From assembly GCA_014058105.1 (NCBI GenBank), contig JACGCM010001655.1, forward strand, positions 1 to 64,000: a DNA stretch of 64,000 nucleotides, given 5' to 3'. This DNA is from Kingdonia uniflora. Taxonomy: Eukaryota > Streptophyta > Magnoliopsida > Ranunculales > Circaeasteraceae. Of this stretch, positions 33,158 through 44,600 are shown piece after piece. Both the position numbers and the translations under genes were made by a program. How positions within the stretch are numbered: position 1 is the stretch's first letter; each line of letters starts with the position of its first letter. The notes beneath the pieces are model-generated. The model had not been told where the DNA came from and did not search any database. It saw nothing but the letters and a program-made list of their open reading frames with translations.

Positions 33158-34380
33158 TTAGAAAGGTTTTCTAGGTGTTGAAGCTGCTCGGTTCTCCACA
33201 GATTGCATTCTTTGCTTGAGATGAAAGACTTCCATCTACAAACATTCAATGTAGAATTAAATAAGAGAAATAGATTAGGCTATTTAGGGCAAATAAATTG
33301 CTGTTAAAGATGGGTTCCACTATGTGGATAACCAGTTCAGAAAGCAGAAGTTTCAATAAAATGTGACCAGTCATCAAAACTAAGAATTCATACTTCTCTA
33401 TCAAGTAAGATGATTTTTTCTTCTTCTAATATATGATTTAATAAAGATAAAATAGGATCATGTCAAAGAGATTGCATTCGCAGTGCCTAGTGTTTTTGAC
33501 TATCTATTTAGGCCAAACTTTTTTTTTTCCTTTACATTGAGTTGTAAGGGGTCTTTCGCTTAATTAATAATGCTTACAATAAAAATTCGGCATGGAGTTG
33601 TTCAGCAAACAAATGTCATTTATAATGCCTTAATCCAATATGTTGGGGATGGGCAAAACAGGTCATGTTCATTTATTGTTTTCTAACTAAATCAACCTTT
33701 TTATTTTTATTTTCATAATTAATGTTTTCAATTCTTACCACCACAATTGTTGTCCTCTGAACTCTTTAAATTGGTATGCTAGCAGCAGAAATAAATAAGC
33801 AATAATTAACTAAGAGATTAACATCTATACCTGCAGCTGGATTGCTCTTGCTCGTTCACCTGCGAGAACTCCCCTAGTAGAATGCAGCTCCTATATTACA
33901 TATGCATTAATATATTTTAAAAATGTTCAGATACTAGTAACTAAAACTTCAATAGATATAGAAACTTAATGATCAAAATAACCCAATAGGCAAAAACTCT
34001 TTAAAAATAATAATGGCATGAATAAGATAAAAATAAAATATAATCCAGAATATTAAACAACAGCTAATAGGAACTCACAGGTTGTGCTGTCAATATCCTT
34101 TTAGTAGATAACATCAGCCTAAAGTCAAGGTTCTTATCGAGACGTGACATGTCTATTACAGAATAATGAACTTGGTTCATTTCCATCTGCAACATAAAGC
34201 ATAATATAGTTTCAATGGATGCAAGTATTAGAATAAATGTGATCATAAAATATATTAGCCGGTAGCAAGTATTGTACTTACCTTGTGAAGTTCTAGCTTT
34301 CCGTCAATACCCAACACACTGCATTTGTATGAAATAATTTGATATTGGTCTTTGTCAAATGGCCGGTCTTTGACAAATAC
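33158..34380 (-). CDS. 3' end of an unidentified four-exon gene or captured gene fragment
   Basis: Four minus-strand exons with canonical GT/AG borders are all in phase 0: 34282-34380 ('VFVKDRPFDKDQYQIISYKC'... ), 34079-34186 ('MEMNQVHYSVIDMSRLDKNL'...), 33831-33890 ('ELHSTRGVLAGERARAIQLQ') and 33158-33235 ('MEVFHLKQRMQSVENRAAST'... then stop). Together they give 114 uninterrupted residues. The last two exons look alpha-helical. The absence of any frameshift across four exons is unusual in this window. Upstream exons were not found above 34380. I do not recognise the protein. It may be the end of a real gene or another captured fragment. Confidence 0.5.
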
Positions 34381-35279
34381 CTATATTAAATTGGAAGACG
34401 TTTCACAAGTGAGCTTTAAACTAAAATATTTCAAATAGCACAAATGCAACTAGAGAGATAATGAGGTTGAAAAAAACCCTTCACAATCACATGGTAGAAC
34501 TCTTTCACCTTACTAGAAATGTGTTCATTTTATTTAACAACCCCTTTAAGATTGAATTACAGATACGAGTTGGGAAAATTATTATTGAATGATCTTTTTA
34601 CTTAACCAAAAGGTGTTTCAACTCCGGAAATTTTGCTAATAGTATTAAAATTGCAAAATGGGATCCTGCATTACCTCACATGAATGCAGACTTAATCACA
34701 ACCAAAGTTCTAGTACCTTCTCTATGAATAATATAATCTCCCTTGCATCCAATGAATTAACGAATTACTGAGAATAACGAGAGAAAATACATATGCAAGT
34801 AAAAATTTTAGGGTTATAAACCTCCTCATACGTGTATGACGTATCTTAATTGTTAAACATTATAATTCAGATTAAAATTATTTGCCAACTAGTCAATAAC
34901 AACCACTCTTGTTTAGTTCAATTAAAGGCAGAACAATCTTTTCATGATGTTGGATATTTTACTCATTGTAACCTTTTAACATTCTTTTATTTTTTCATGA
35001 ATAAAGTTTCACTTGACAGTCGAATACTGTAGAGAAATGTGGTAGCAAACAGTCGCACGGCAGAGTGCCCGGGATAAGAAAGGGGAAAGAAACAGAGAAA
35101 TATAAAAAATTTTGCTCTCTTACTCATCCTTCAAATCATATCCTCCCTACTAGCCATAAAGTCCACAAAGAAGTTACCTCAAAAGGCCAAAAAGACTAGA
35201 AGCATACTGCTTCACGAATAGAGTAAACCCCTAAAATGAGCATTTTTGCTCCTTCCCTCTAAACGGCCTATTACGCATT
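34381..35279. other. unassigned AT-rich DNA between gene fragments and element H
   Basis: No coding signal, LTR or PBS could be seen. Element H's gag begins abruptly near 35280, so its own LTR and leader are missing or too decayed to recognise here. Confidence 0.4.
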
Positions 35280-36420
35280 CCTTCGTTAATGCCAAAGGAT
35301 TTCAGAACTATTTGATATGGATATTCCGAAAGGTTTCTATACTCCAAAAAATTGGAAATACAAGGGTACCATCCAAAGGAGCACATTCAAAAATACCGTG
35401 ATTCATTGGGGTTGTACTCCAATCTCAACCATATTCTCTGCCGTTTGTTCACCACAAGTCTGCAGGAGGAACTACTCTGATGGTTCCACTCTCTACCAAA
35501 AAACTTTATATACACATTCGACCAGCTATAGAAACAATTCATCAAAATATATGCTCACAACAGAGATAAAAATCAAAATTTGTACTTTCTTATCTATCTC
35601 AAAAAATCCCATGGGGAAATGCTCGAGGCATTTGCAAAGAAGTTCTTGGAGCTTGTACATAAAGTGGACAATCTCGATCAGAAAATAGCTGTTACTATTA
35701 TCACCTACGCGCTCCAACTTGACTACAAATGCCAAGAGAACTTCTATCTTAACAAAACTGTAACCTTGGAGGATATGATTACCAAGGTCAATAGCTACGT
35801 CGACCTGGAAAGGATGATGTCTGAAAGGCATTAATCAACTAAATTCATCCTTTCTTTGAAAGGTCCATCTACAGATCGAACCACTAAACTAAAGGATGAA
35901 ATCTGGAGGATATGATTACCATCGGAAATACGGATCACAAGTCAAACCAGTCCTCCCATCGATGAATGTTCAAATATCCACAAATTTTCCAATCCTCATA
36001 AAGGATAAGCTCTACCGCCTTTCCCAACCATTGAACCAATCGAAAGCCAACCATACTGCATGCATCATAAGGTAAGTCATCATTCTACTAACAATTGCTA
36101 TGCTTTATAGAGGTTGCTCGAGTACATTCTCAATGAGGGATGAATGTTCAAATAAATTGCCAACCTAGAATCATAAAAGGATGGCAGCTAGAAGAAGCAA
36201 CTTAAAGTTGTCCAGGTCGAAGATTAAGCTGAGGAGAAGCATCTCTACCATATGCACCATAGAAACAAGATCAAGATCAATCAGATCACCAACTCTAACA
36301 GATTTAAGCGAAGGAGATTATCAGAATGTTGCGATCTCGTACCTTAAGACAAAGAAGCCAAACTTCTGCCTGAGTCGTGCAATCGCCGGCTTGGGATATC
36401 ATTAAAAGATTACGATACTA
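35280..36420 (+). pseudogene. gag of older Tat-type element H, 5'-truncated
   Basis: The gag core can be followed across frames: 'GYHPKEHIQKYRDSLGLYSN' (about 35365-35425), 'HILCRLFTTSLQEELL' (about 35430-35480), 'WFHSLPKNFIYTFDQL' (about 35485-35530), then 'EMLEAFAKKFLELVHKVDN' (about 35620-35675) and 'TLEDMITKVNSYVDLERMM' (about 35764-35820). The N-terminus, leader, PBS and 5' LTR are not present. A weak C-terminal part leads to the protease. Stops are frequent. Confidence 0.8.
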
Positions 36421-36900
36421 GCCATGTCAAATTCCCGCATCATGATTTATTTGTTATAATGATCAAGATGAAGAAGTTTATCACCCATACGATGATAATC
36501 AATACTGGCAGCGGTATTGAGATTCTCTTTCAGAGTACTATCGACCAAATGGGTTTAGCTGATCAATTCATTCAAACCGACACCAATATCAGTGGGTTCA
36601 ATGGTTTTAAGGAAGTGTGAGTGGGGAAAATCATCTTACCTATTTCTACAAGGCCAGCCATAATCGACGTCATCTTTTATGTGATCAATGCCAAATCTCG
36701 TTATCTCGGGATTATGGGCCATTGCTGGATTCATAATATGGAAGCAATTGCTTCCACCTACCATCAAACACAACGATGGAATCTACAAAATTAGGGGTAG
36801 CCAATAGCTTTCTCGAGCTTACAAAAATGTTGTCTCTGCTATTCTAGATACCTCAGACAGATAAGCTGCATAGCAATTACAGAAAACTGATCACCCAGAC
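36421..36900 (+). pseudogene. protease of element H
   Basis: 'VKFPHHDLFVIMIKMKKFI' is followed by 'MIINTGSGIEILFQSTIDQM' (about 36485-36545). The catalytic Asp of DTG is replaced by Asn. 'ISGFNGFKEV', 'GKIILPISTRPAIIDVIFYV' and 'AKSRYLGIMGHCWIHNMEAI' then match the Tat protease fold. Interrupted by stops. Confidence 0.75.
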
Positions 36901-38930
36901 AAGATGATTAGCCTTCCAAGGAGGAGCCCACCGAATATATCAACATTGATGGACCTAACAGAGGTACTTTCATTGGTACTAAGCTTGTTTAACATGAAAA
37001 AGATGCTCTCATTTAGTTCTTACGACATAACCGAGAAATTTTTGCGTGGTCTTTCGAAGAGATTTTTGGAGTCGATTCGACCAAGGCATATCACAAATTG
37101 GCCATCAACATCAACACAGCGGCAGTCAAACTGAAACAGTGGCACCTGTCACCATAACATCGAGATGAAGTTAACATGGAGATCCAGAAATTGATCAAAG
37201 TGGAATTCATTTGAGAAGCCAAGTATCCAGATTATATATCCATCATCGTCGTTGTCCCAAAGAAGAATTGGAAAGTCTGAGTTTGTGTGGATTTCATCGA
37301 TCTCAACAAACATACTCCAAAGGACAGTTCCCCTCTTCCCAACATTCATCAGATCCTTGATTCTACAGCAGGTCATGAACTACAATCTATGATGGATACT
37401 GCTTTGGGATACAATCAGATTCCACTCTTGGATGAAGATTAAGAAAAGACCACTTTCATCGCTGAAAGAGGACTTCACTGTTACAAAGTCATGCCGTTTG
37501 GACAAAAAAAATGTGGGTGTAACTTATCAACGCTAAATGACTACTATGTTCAAAGCACAGCTTGGGAAAATTGTGGAAGTCTACATTGATGATCTCTTGT
37601 TCAAAACCATACAGTCCATCAACCACATTTCAGATCTCTACACATTATTCAACATTCTTCGATCTTATAGGTTGCATTTCCATCCTGATAAGTGTCAATT
37701 CGAAGTACATTCAGGTCAATTTCTTAGACACCTCATTAGCAATAAGGGGATTGAGGCCAATCCGGATCAGATTCGGGTTCTCCACGACATGCTATCTCCA
37801 AAAACAATGAAAGACATTCAGAAACTTACCAGCAAGATTACCTCTATCAACCATTTCGTTTCAAAATCATCAGACCGCTGTCGTAAGTTATTCCTACTAC
37901 TCTGCAGTTGTACCAAGCGAAGAAAAGTTCAGCCAAATACATAATGCTATACAGCCTTTAGGACCTCAAAACCAACTTGGAGAAGTATCTTATCATGAGC
38001 ACCCTAATAGATAATGTGGAACTGATTATCTACCTAGCAGTTATAGATACTTCACTCAGTTCGGTTCTCATTCGACTTGACAGGAAAATCAAGAAACCAG
38101 TCTACTTCATCAGCAAAACCCTCACTCCAACAGAAACGAGGTACTCCAAAATCGAGAAACTTCTTCTCACTATGGTTTATTCCTCGCAGAACCTCAAGCA
38201 CTACTTCTAATCTCATTCTGTCAAAGTCATGGAAAACTACCCACTTCGGGAAGTTTTGTCCAAAAAAGAATAATTAAGGAGAGTGTAACAATGGTCAGTC
38301 AGTTTGGGAGAACATGATATCAAGTTAAAATAATCTCATTCTGAAAAGGGGTCGGTCGTTGCCTATTTCCTTGCATACTTTCCAGTAGAAGATCTAGAGT
38401 AGGAAAAGTATGATTTTGACCTTGCTGAGGAAGTTACAGAAGATCCACCCCGCAAAACATTTGACGAACGAGCTGAATAGATAACAAGAAAAGGGTGGAA
38501 ACTTCTTACAGATTGATCAGCAGGACCCGCAGGGTTAGAAATTGGAATCGTAATGATTACCCCTTCTAAGGAAAAAATTAAGAAATTAATCTGCTTGAAT
38601 TTTGAGGCCTTAAACAATGTCATCGAGTACGTAGTTCTCATTTACAGAATCGATCTCATTCTCGAGCTCGCCATCCCTGAGCTCTCAGTTTATACAGATT
38701 CACTTCTCATTGTTTGCTATTACTCTGAGCAATACAAGAAGAATAGAAAGATGATCGAATACGCAGCTCTCGTTATAGATAGGATGAGCAAGTTCGCGTA
38801 AGTAACTCTCGATTATCTTCCTCGAGGAGAAAGCAGACATGCAGATTCCTTGGCATATCTAGCCGGGGTCTTAGATACAGAAGCTCGATATCTCCAGATT
38901 GAAGTGATTTCAACCCCTAACATTGATCGT
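36901..38930 (+). pseudogene. reverse transcriptase and RNase H domains of element H
   Basis: RT shows 'EAKYPDYISIIVVVPKKN' (about 37215), 'VCVDFIDLNKHTPKDSSPL' (about 37285), 'MMDTALGYNQIPLLDED' (about 37390), 'VEVYIDDLLFKTIQ' (about 37577, catalytic YIDD intact) and 'TSKITSINHFVSKSSDR'. The first RNase H shows 'IYLAVIDTSLSSVLIRL' and 'PVYFISKTLTPTETRYSKIE' (to 38200). The second RNase H shows 'GWKLLTD' (about 38500), 'LELAIPELSVYTDSLLIVC' (about 38660) and 'YLPRGESRHADSLAYLAGVL' (about 38817). Frameshifts and stops break it, but it is fairly complete. Confidence 0.85.
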
Positions 38931-39242
38931 ATTTTTGTATGCACAATCAACATTGGGGGCGATAAAGGGAGAGACGACGATTGGCGAAAGCCTTTCTTAG
39001 TTTATCTTGGTGTTAACAATAAATGCGAAAGACTACTTCCTGTTGATCCAAAGGAACGCCGACAACTGATAGAGAACTCAAAGCGCTACATCAATTAAAA
39101 TGGTACCTTATTCCTCCATTCAGTCACGAGGCCTTACCTCAAATGCTTCTCAAACAGAAAGCGGACGAGATACTCCACGATTTACATGAAAGGACTAGTG
39201 GCTCCCATACCGTTCGTTGATCACTGGCAAATAGAGCCATTA
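38931..39242 (+). pseudogene. integrase N-terminal part of element H, interrupted by element D
   Basis: The linker 'DDDWRKPFLVYLGVNNKCER' (about 38975) and zinc-binding region 'KADEILHDLHERTSGSHT' (about 39160-39215) lead to 39242, where element D starts. The matching continuation 'MHKQTEEYPCKFDTC' lies at 56028-56072. The final five bases, CATTA (39238-39242), are repeated at 55998-56002. Confidence 0.85.
39238..39242 (+). repeat. target-site duplication of element D (left copy, CATTA)
   Basis: CATTA directly precedes the 5' LTR (TGTAGTAGCC) and is repeated directly after the 3' LTR at 55998-56002. Five-base duplications are standard for Ty3/gypsy integration. Confidence 0.9.
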
Positions 39243-39869
39243 TGTAGTAGCCTACTCACAACCTTTTACCTCTAGTCGAACACTTGAAGGCCACCTCGGA
39301 GCATACCCGAATAACTCGAAGTCTAATACGTCCATAATCAAGCCATCCAAAGACCATATGAACCTTTGACAACGATCAAGTTCCAAAGCCAAAGGCAGAT
39401 ACGTCAGCACACGAACTCTACGTTAGCATCAGAAATAGTTCAACCATATTCGTACGTGGTCGAAGGTAGACATGTTAGAAATCTAGCTCACAAAATAAAA
39501 GCGGCGCCGTTGTGGGTCCTTGCAGCTACAATGTCAAAACCAACAACAACTACATTATAAGAGAACAGTGCCAGACCCGACATTTGTGGGGTTAGCACCA
39601 ACTCCGAGATACCCGCCCGATACCCGGATGGTACCCTTTTAATGTGACCTACCTCGCTGACTCAGCCCTTCCTAAGTTTACCTTCGATCACCCTATAAAA
39701 TACTCAGTACTCAACAGTTTGATTACTCGACAGTAATATCATAACTCCACGCAAGTATATTGTCGGTATATTAGCTTTACTACTGATTATATGCTTGAAC
39801 CCCATTGATAATATATAACCCCCGCAGTGTAAGAGCTGACTTCCCCTCCCGCGAAGTTAGGTTCCTACA
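39243..39869 (+). repeat. 5' LTR of element D
   Basis: Runs TGTAGTAGCCTACTC to GTTCCTACA, 627 bp. Compared with the 3' LTR it lacks about 65 bp that contain the TATAAATAGG promoter box (present at 55694-55703) and about 45 bp near the expected transcription start. It has about 70 bp near 39310-39385 that the 3' LTR lacks. A weaker CCTATAAAATAC remains at 39692. The many differences suggest an old insertion. Confidence 0.9.
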
Positions 39870-39890
39870 TTTGACGCCGTCTGTGTAAAT
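39870..39890 (+). other. primer-binding site of element D
   Basis: TTTGACGCCGTCTGTGTAAA directly follows the LTR and matches the Tat-type PBS TTTGGCGCCGTCTGTGGG with substitutions. Confidence 0.8.
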
Positions 39891-39983
39891 CGAACCATAC
39901 CAATCTCACCTGCCCCATATTTTCCTTCTCAACATCTTATAATCCACTTCAAAAGGTACACACCCTCCGTTCTAATTCCACCT

Positions 39984-41639
39984 ATGTCGGCAACTCTGCT
40001 GACAGAGTGGCCGTCCAGCTTGCCCTACTTTCCCAAAACTTTCTCAGGCTGAGGAGCGACACTGAACATAATTGCACTAGGAACGTGAAGAACACCGGCA
40101 ATAGTTTGAAGCCAAACGACATTGCCATTTGGAAGATGTCGACAGACAATACCATGCTATCGACGATCTTCGCAACACTGTCCGCGAGATGCAACTTCTA
40201 CAGCCTCTAGACGCCCCTCTACCATCCCAAATACCTGCCCTGTTGTGCGCGTCTGTTCGCGCTCGATTGGGACCACTTCCACATATTTATGTACTCCCGG
40301 TCCATCTTGGTATCGAGGGTGTTCCCCCTGTTACACCCCAACTGGCTCCATCCATCACGGTATCCATCCCGCAGAGGACTCATCAGATTCTACCCTTCGT
40401 TCCACCAGGCAGCCCATACGCCGCCGTGCCCAAGATCGTCTCTGGGAGCGCAACGCCGAGCATACGCCAAATATTTGGCCTCATCCCCTTTGACCACAAA
40501 GATCCCCCCGTCATCCTGCCTATCTTACACAGTAGGACCTCAACTACAAAATTCACCCAGCCATCCACATCAGTGTGATCCCCATACAAAATTCATGGAG
40601 TTTGCCAAACAACACCCTCTGCCCCAAACTCCTCGCTATCGAGGTGCCTCTAAATTATTGTGCTCCCAAACTCAGCAAATACCGCAACACCGACCCTCAA
40701 TTTCATATTTTCAAATTTCAAAATGCACTAAGCCTTTTTCTACAGCCGACCACCTGATGTATTATATTTTCCCGCCAGCCTCACTGATAACCCTCTTCGA
40801 TGGTATCATAACCTTCCTAATGGCTCAATTTAAAGCTTCAAGCAATTGTCCAGTCTGTTTATCGCCCACTTTGCCTTCAACAAAGATTGAGAGATCTGAG
40901 TCGATGCCCTCTTCAATTTTTGAAAATCCAACAGTGAAACCCTTAAAGCCTTCACCAAGTGGCTCTTCGACGAGTCGTGCAAAGATGAAAACCTTGACTG
41001 CGCGAATGTCGTCCTCGCATATTCAAATGTATTACTAGATCACAGCCATGTCAAAGAGTACCCGGTACTCTACAAATCTCGGACCCTCAAGGTGATGCTC
41101 TCAAAAGTCAATGGTTATATTGAACTTGAGTGCCTCCGCGAATCAAACAAATAGGGGCAACCTTCGCCAAACAAAACAAATAAAGCTTGACAGGGCCCAT
41201 CCTATACTTCTATACCCCTGAATGCTCCCATCTCATAGGAGACTGGGAGCTGCAAACGCCCTCATACTGACAACAGTGCCGAAGCTCACAGAAAGCGACC
41301 GAAGCCGGTTCTACCCAAACTTACTCCCCTCTCAATACTCTTCTACCACAGATCTAGGCACACCCTATATGGCGTATCCCCTTCCCTATCGAGGTCAAAC
41401 CAGGCAAACCTTATTGTGCCAATCACAAGTGCAACTGCCACCACACCAATGAGTGCTTCGCCCTACAGCATTCTCTCAAAATCATCCCCAAAGCTGGTCG
41501 TCTACATCAGTACTTTACCGACCTCCCAAGATACCTCGACGGGTCGATCCTCAAACCTCAACCCTCCCCTGTTTTTGACCCAGACGAAGTACACATCTAC
41601 AAACTTCACCTCATCGAGGTCAATAATATCGACAACATT
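39984..41639 (+). pseudogene. gag of element D, interrupted by LINE G
   Basis: The N-terminal part includes 'YHAIDDLRNTVREMQLLQPL' (about 40152) and a proline-rich region. The core 'APKLSKYRNTDPQFHIFKFQ' (about 40660) is followed across frames by 'SLTDNPLRWYHNLPNGS' and 'ETLKAFTKWLFDESCKDEN' (about 40930-40990). The zinc-knuckle region 'PYCANHKCNCHHTNECFALQ' (about 41410-41470) and 'AGRLHQYFTDLPRYLDGSIL' follow. Gag stops at 41646, where LINE G is inserted, and continues after 45777. Frameshifts are numerous. The long plus-strand ORF 40289-41038 is a mixture of gag frames, not a separate gene. Confidence 0.8.
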
Positions 41640-41646
41640 CCTTCTA
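41640..41646 (+). repeat. target-site duplication of LINE G (left copy, CCTTCTA)
   Basis: CCTTCTA at 41640-41646 is repeated at 45770-45776 just after the A-rich tail of LINE G. Variable 7-20 bp duplications are typical for L1-type insertion. Confidence 0.75.
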
Positions 41647-44600
41647 TGTGTGATCACAAGGAGCAAGAGTGCTCAACAACCTCCAAACTGATTATGATAG
41701 AAGGACCGTTGCTCGTGGAATTGCAGTGGCATTAGCAACGCCAAGACTATTAATCATCTCAAAAGAATCATACAGCAACACAAAATTTTGATTGTGGTAT
41801 TGTTAGAACCTTTTTAGATGTCTCACGTATTGCTAGTATTTGTATCCGAATAAAGTGCAATTCCTTTTTGTCTAATCAAGATCAGAATGGTAAAGTTTGG
41901 ATACTCTGGAAACAAGATTATGCAGTGACGCTTCTATATGCTACTAATCAACTTATACACTGCAAAATGGCAATGAACAAAGACTGGAGTGCCATAGTAA
42001 CTTTTGTTTATGCTTAATACACAAGTACTGAACGCCGACCGCTGTGGGATGACATTTGCTTACTCGCGCAAAACATTACAACGCCTTGGTGTGTATTAGG
42101 TGATTTTAACACTATACGATATGAAACTTAAAGACTAGGTGGTCGGAGAACACGCCACAGAGAGGTTACAGAATTTGAAGATATGATACAAGCTGTAAGG
42201 TTAATGGATACTAATTTCTTAGGTTCAGGATACACTTGGTGCAACAATCATCAGGGCAGTTCTAGACAGTGGGCAAGATTTGATAGAACACTCGTCAATG
42301 TTACGTTCATGACTGGGTTCCCAGTACACAAGATTAACCACCTCACACGAGTTTATTCAGACTACTCTCCACTCCTCCTAACATTCACGAGCAACGCCTA
42401 TCAAGGCCCCAGACTATTCAGATTTCTGAAAATGTGGACGACTCACATCACATTTCTGAAGCTTATTGAAGATACATGGCCATCGGGGGTGTTTGGAAAC
42501 CGCCTCTCCTCTTTTGCGTACAAGCTGAAGCTAGTCAAGGCGGCCTTGCGAGAGTGGAATAAATCAGTTTTTGGAAATGTTATGCAGAACATCAAATTAC
42601 TTGAAGACAAAATCACAGAGCTAGATTTCCTATTTCAAGGTGGTTGGGACAAACAGGTAAGTTCAAATATTAGCATCGTGCAAGGAGAACATGCCGATAT
42701 GTTACACAAAGAGGAAATATTTTGGAGGGAACAGTCGCGGGTAAAGTGGATTCAAGCAAGAGACGCGAATACCCAATTCTTTTACACAGTCACTCAAATT
42801 AACCGCAAAAAATCATTTCTCTCGAATTTGACAATGCCAGACGGTACCCACACACAAGATATTGGACTGATCCATGAGGCATCTATCTCTTACTACAAGG
42901 ACGTACGAAACACACCTCCAACCCAACCGAATCCGGAATTACTAAACTGCATCCCTACGATTATCACAGATGAAGAGAGCAACTAAATTACGTCACCACA
43001 AACTATGAAGGAGTTAAAAACTAGTACTTTCAATATTCCTGCTGACAGCGCTCCTGGTAGCGACAGTTTTTCAGCCAGTTTCTTTGCAACCTTTTGGGAC
43101 ATCATTAAGGACGACTTACACGGAGCGGCCAAAGAATTTTTCAATGGAGCTCCCATTTCCAGATTCTACACTACCACCATCCTGACACTAATCCCAAAGG
43201 TCGAGACGCCTACAACGTTGGGAGACTACTGGCCGATCAGCTTATGTTCAGTGGTCTATAAAATTTTCTCTCAAATCATCGCTATAAGATTGAGTGTACT
43301 CCTATACAAGATGATCTCGGGCAATCAAGGAGCGTACATACAAGGCAAGGTCATCAACGACACTATTACTCTCGCCCAAGAAATGGTGGGGGACTTACAT
43401 AGAAAGGTACGGGGCAACAACGTTATGATAAAAGTGGATATGGCCAAGGCATATGACCGTTTGGACTGGAAATTTCTCAGGATGGTTCTTGATAAATTTG
43501 GGTTTAGCAACTCATGCGTAAATCTCATTTCTCACTGTGTTGAAACAACCTGGTTTTCGGTGGTGCTACAAGGAGTAGGCAAAGGATTTTTCAAATCTAC
43601 TAGAGGCCTTCAGCAAGGGGACCCCCTATCACCTTTTCTTTTCATCATTGCAGAAGTACTCTCCAAAGGTTTATCGAAATGCTTCATAGATGGCCAAATT
43701 GGGTACTTTAAATCAGCTCGGGGCTATCTTCCGATCACACATTTACTGTATGCAGATGACTTTCTAGTGTTCCTAAATGTAAGCCGATCCTCTCTTAAGG
43801 GGCTACTGAAGTTTATGGAAAAATATGAAGCATTCTCTGGGCAATTGGTTAACAAAGAGAAAAGTGGTATCTACGTGCACCATAATGCGACGGCCGCTCA
43901 AAAACAAATCATTCAAACAACTAGCGGATTTCAACACAGGCTATTTCCTATGCTATATTTGGGGGCGCCCATCAGCTATGGTAAAGTTCGACATCAGCAC
44001 TTTGAGAAGCTAATCACTAAGTTACAACAAACAATTGAAGGATGGCACGGGAAGCTCCTATCACAAGGCGGAAAACTCATTCTAATAGACCATGTTTTAA
44101 ACTCCATGCCAATACATCTGCTAGCATGTATCATTGTTCTGAATTCAGTCATTAGAAAACTGGAGAGCATGTTCTCCAATTTCTTCTGGGGAAAATTTGA
44201 AGACAAGAACAAACGACATTGGGTCTCATGGAACGACATTTGCCTACCGAAAGCTCGACAATATCATGCATAGTTTACAATTCAAGAAAGGTTGGAATGT
44301 GCTCCATGCCGATACTTTCTGGTCTAGGTTTCTGAAAAGAAAGTGCACCCTAAAGAACGACTTATCTCGTCTTCGATCAAATACCTCTCCTTTGTGGACA
44401 ACCAAGATATCACAGTAAAGGAAATTATTGCCAATGGAGCAAACTAGAATTGACAGCGCCTAAACCAAGAACTGCCGGCAGACTTGAAGGTAACGCTCGC
44501 AAACAAGTTCTTCCTCCGAGAGGGCAACGATACACCATTATGGGGCCCTTATAAAAGTGGTAACTTCACAGTAATGTCGGCTTGGAAAATCTGGAGAGGG

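Noticed and set aside
40289..41038. A 249-codon plus-strand ORF
   Set aside because: It is a chance open frame across the frameshifted gag of element D; the conserved gag motifs fall in other frames.
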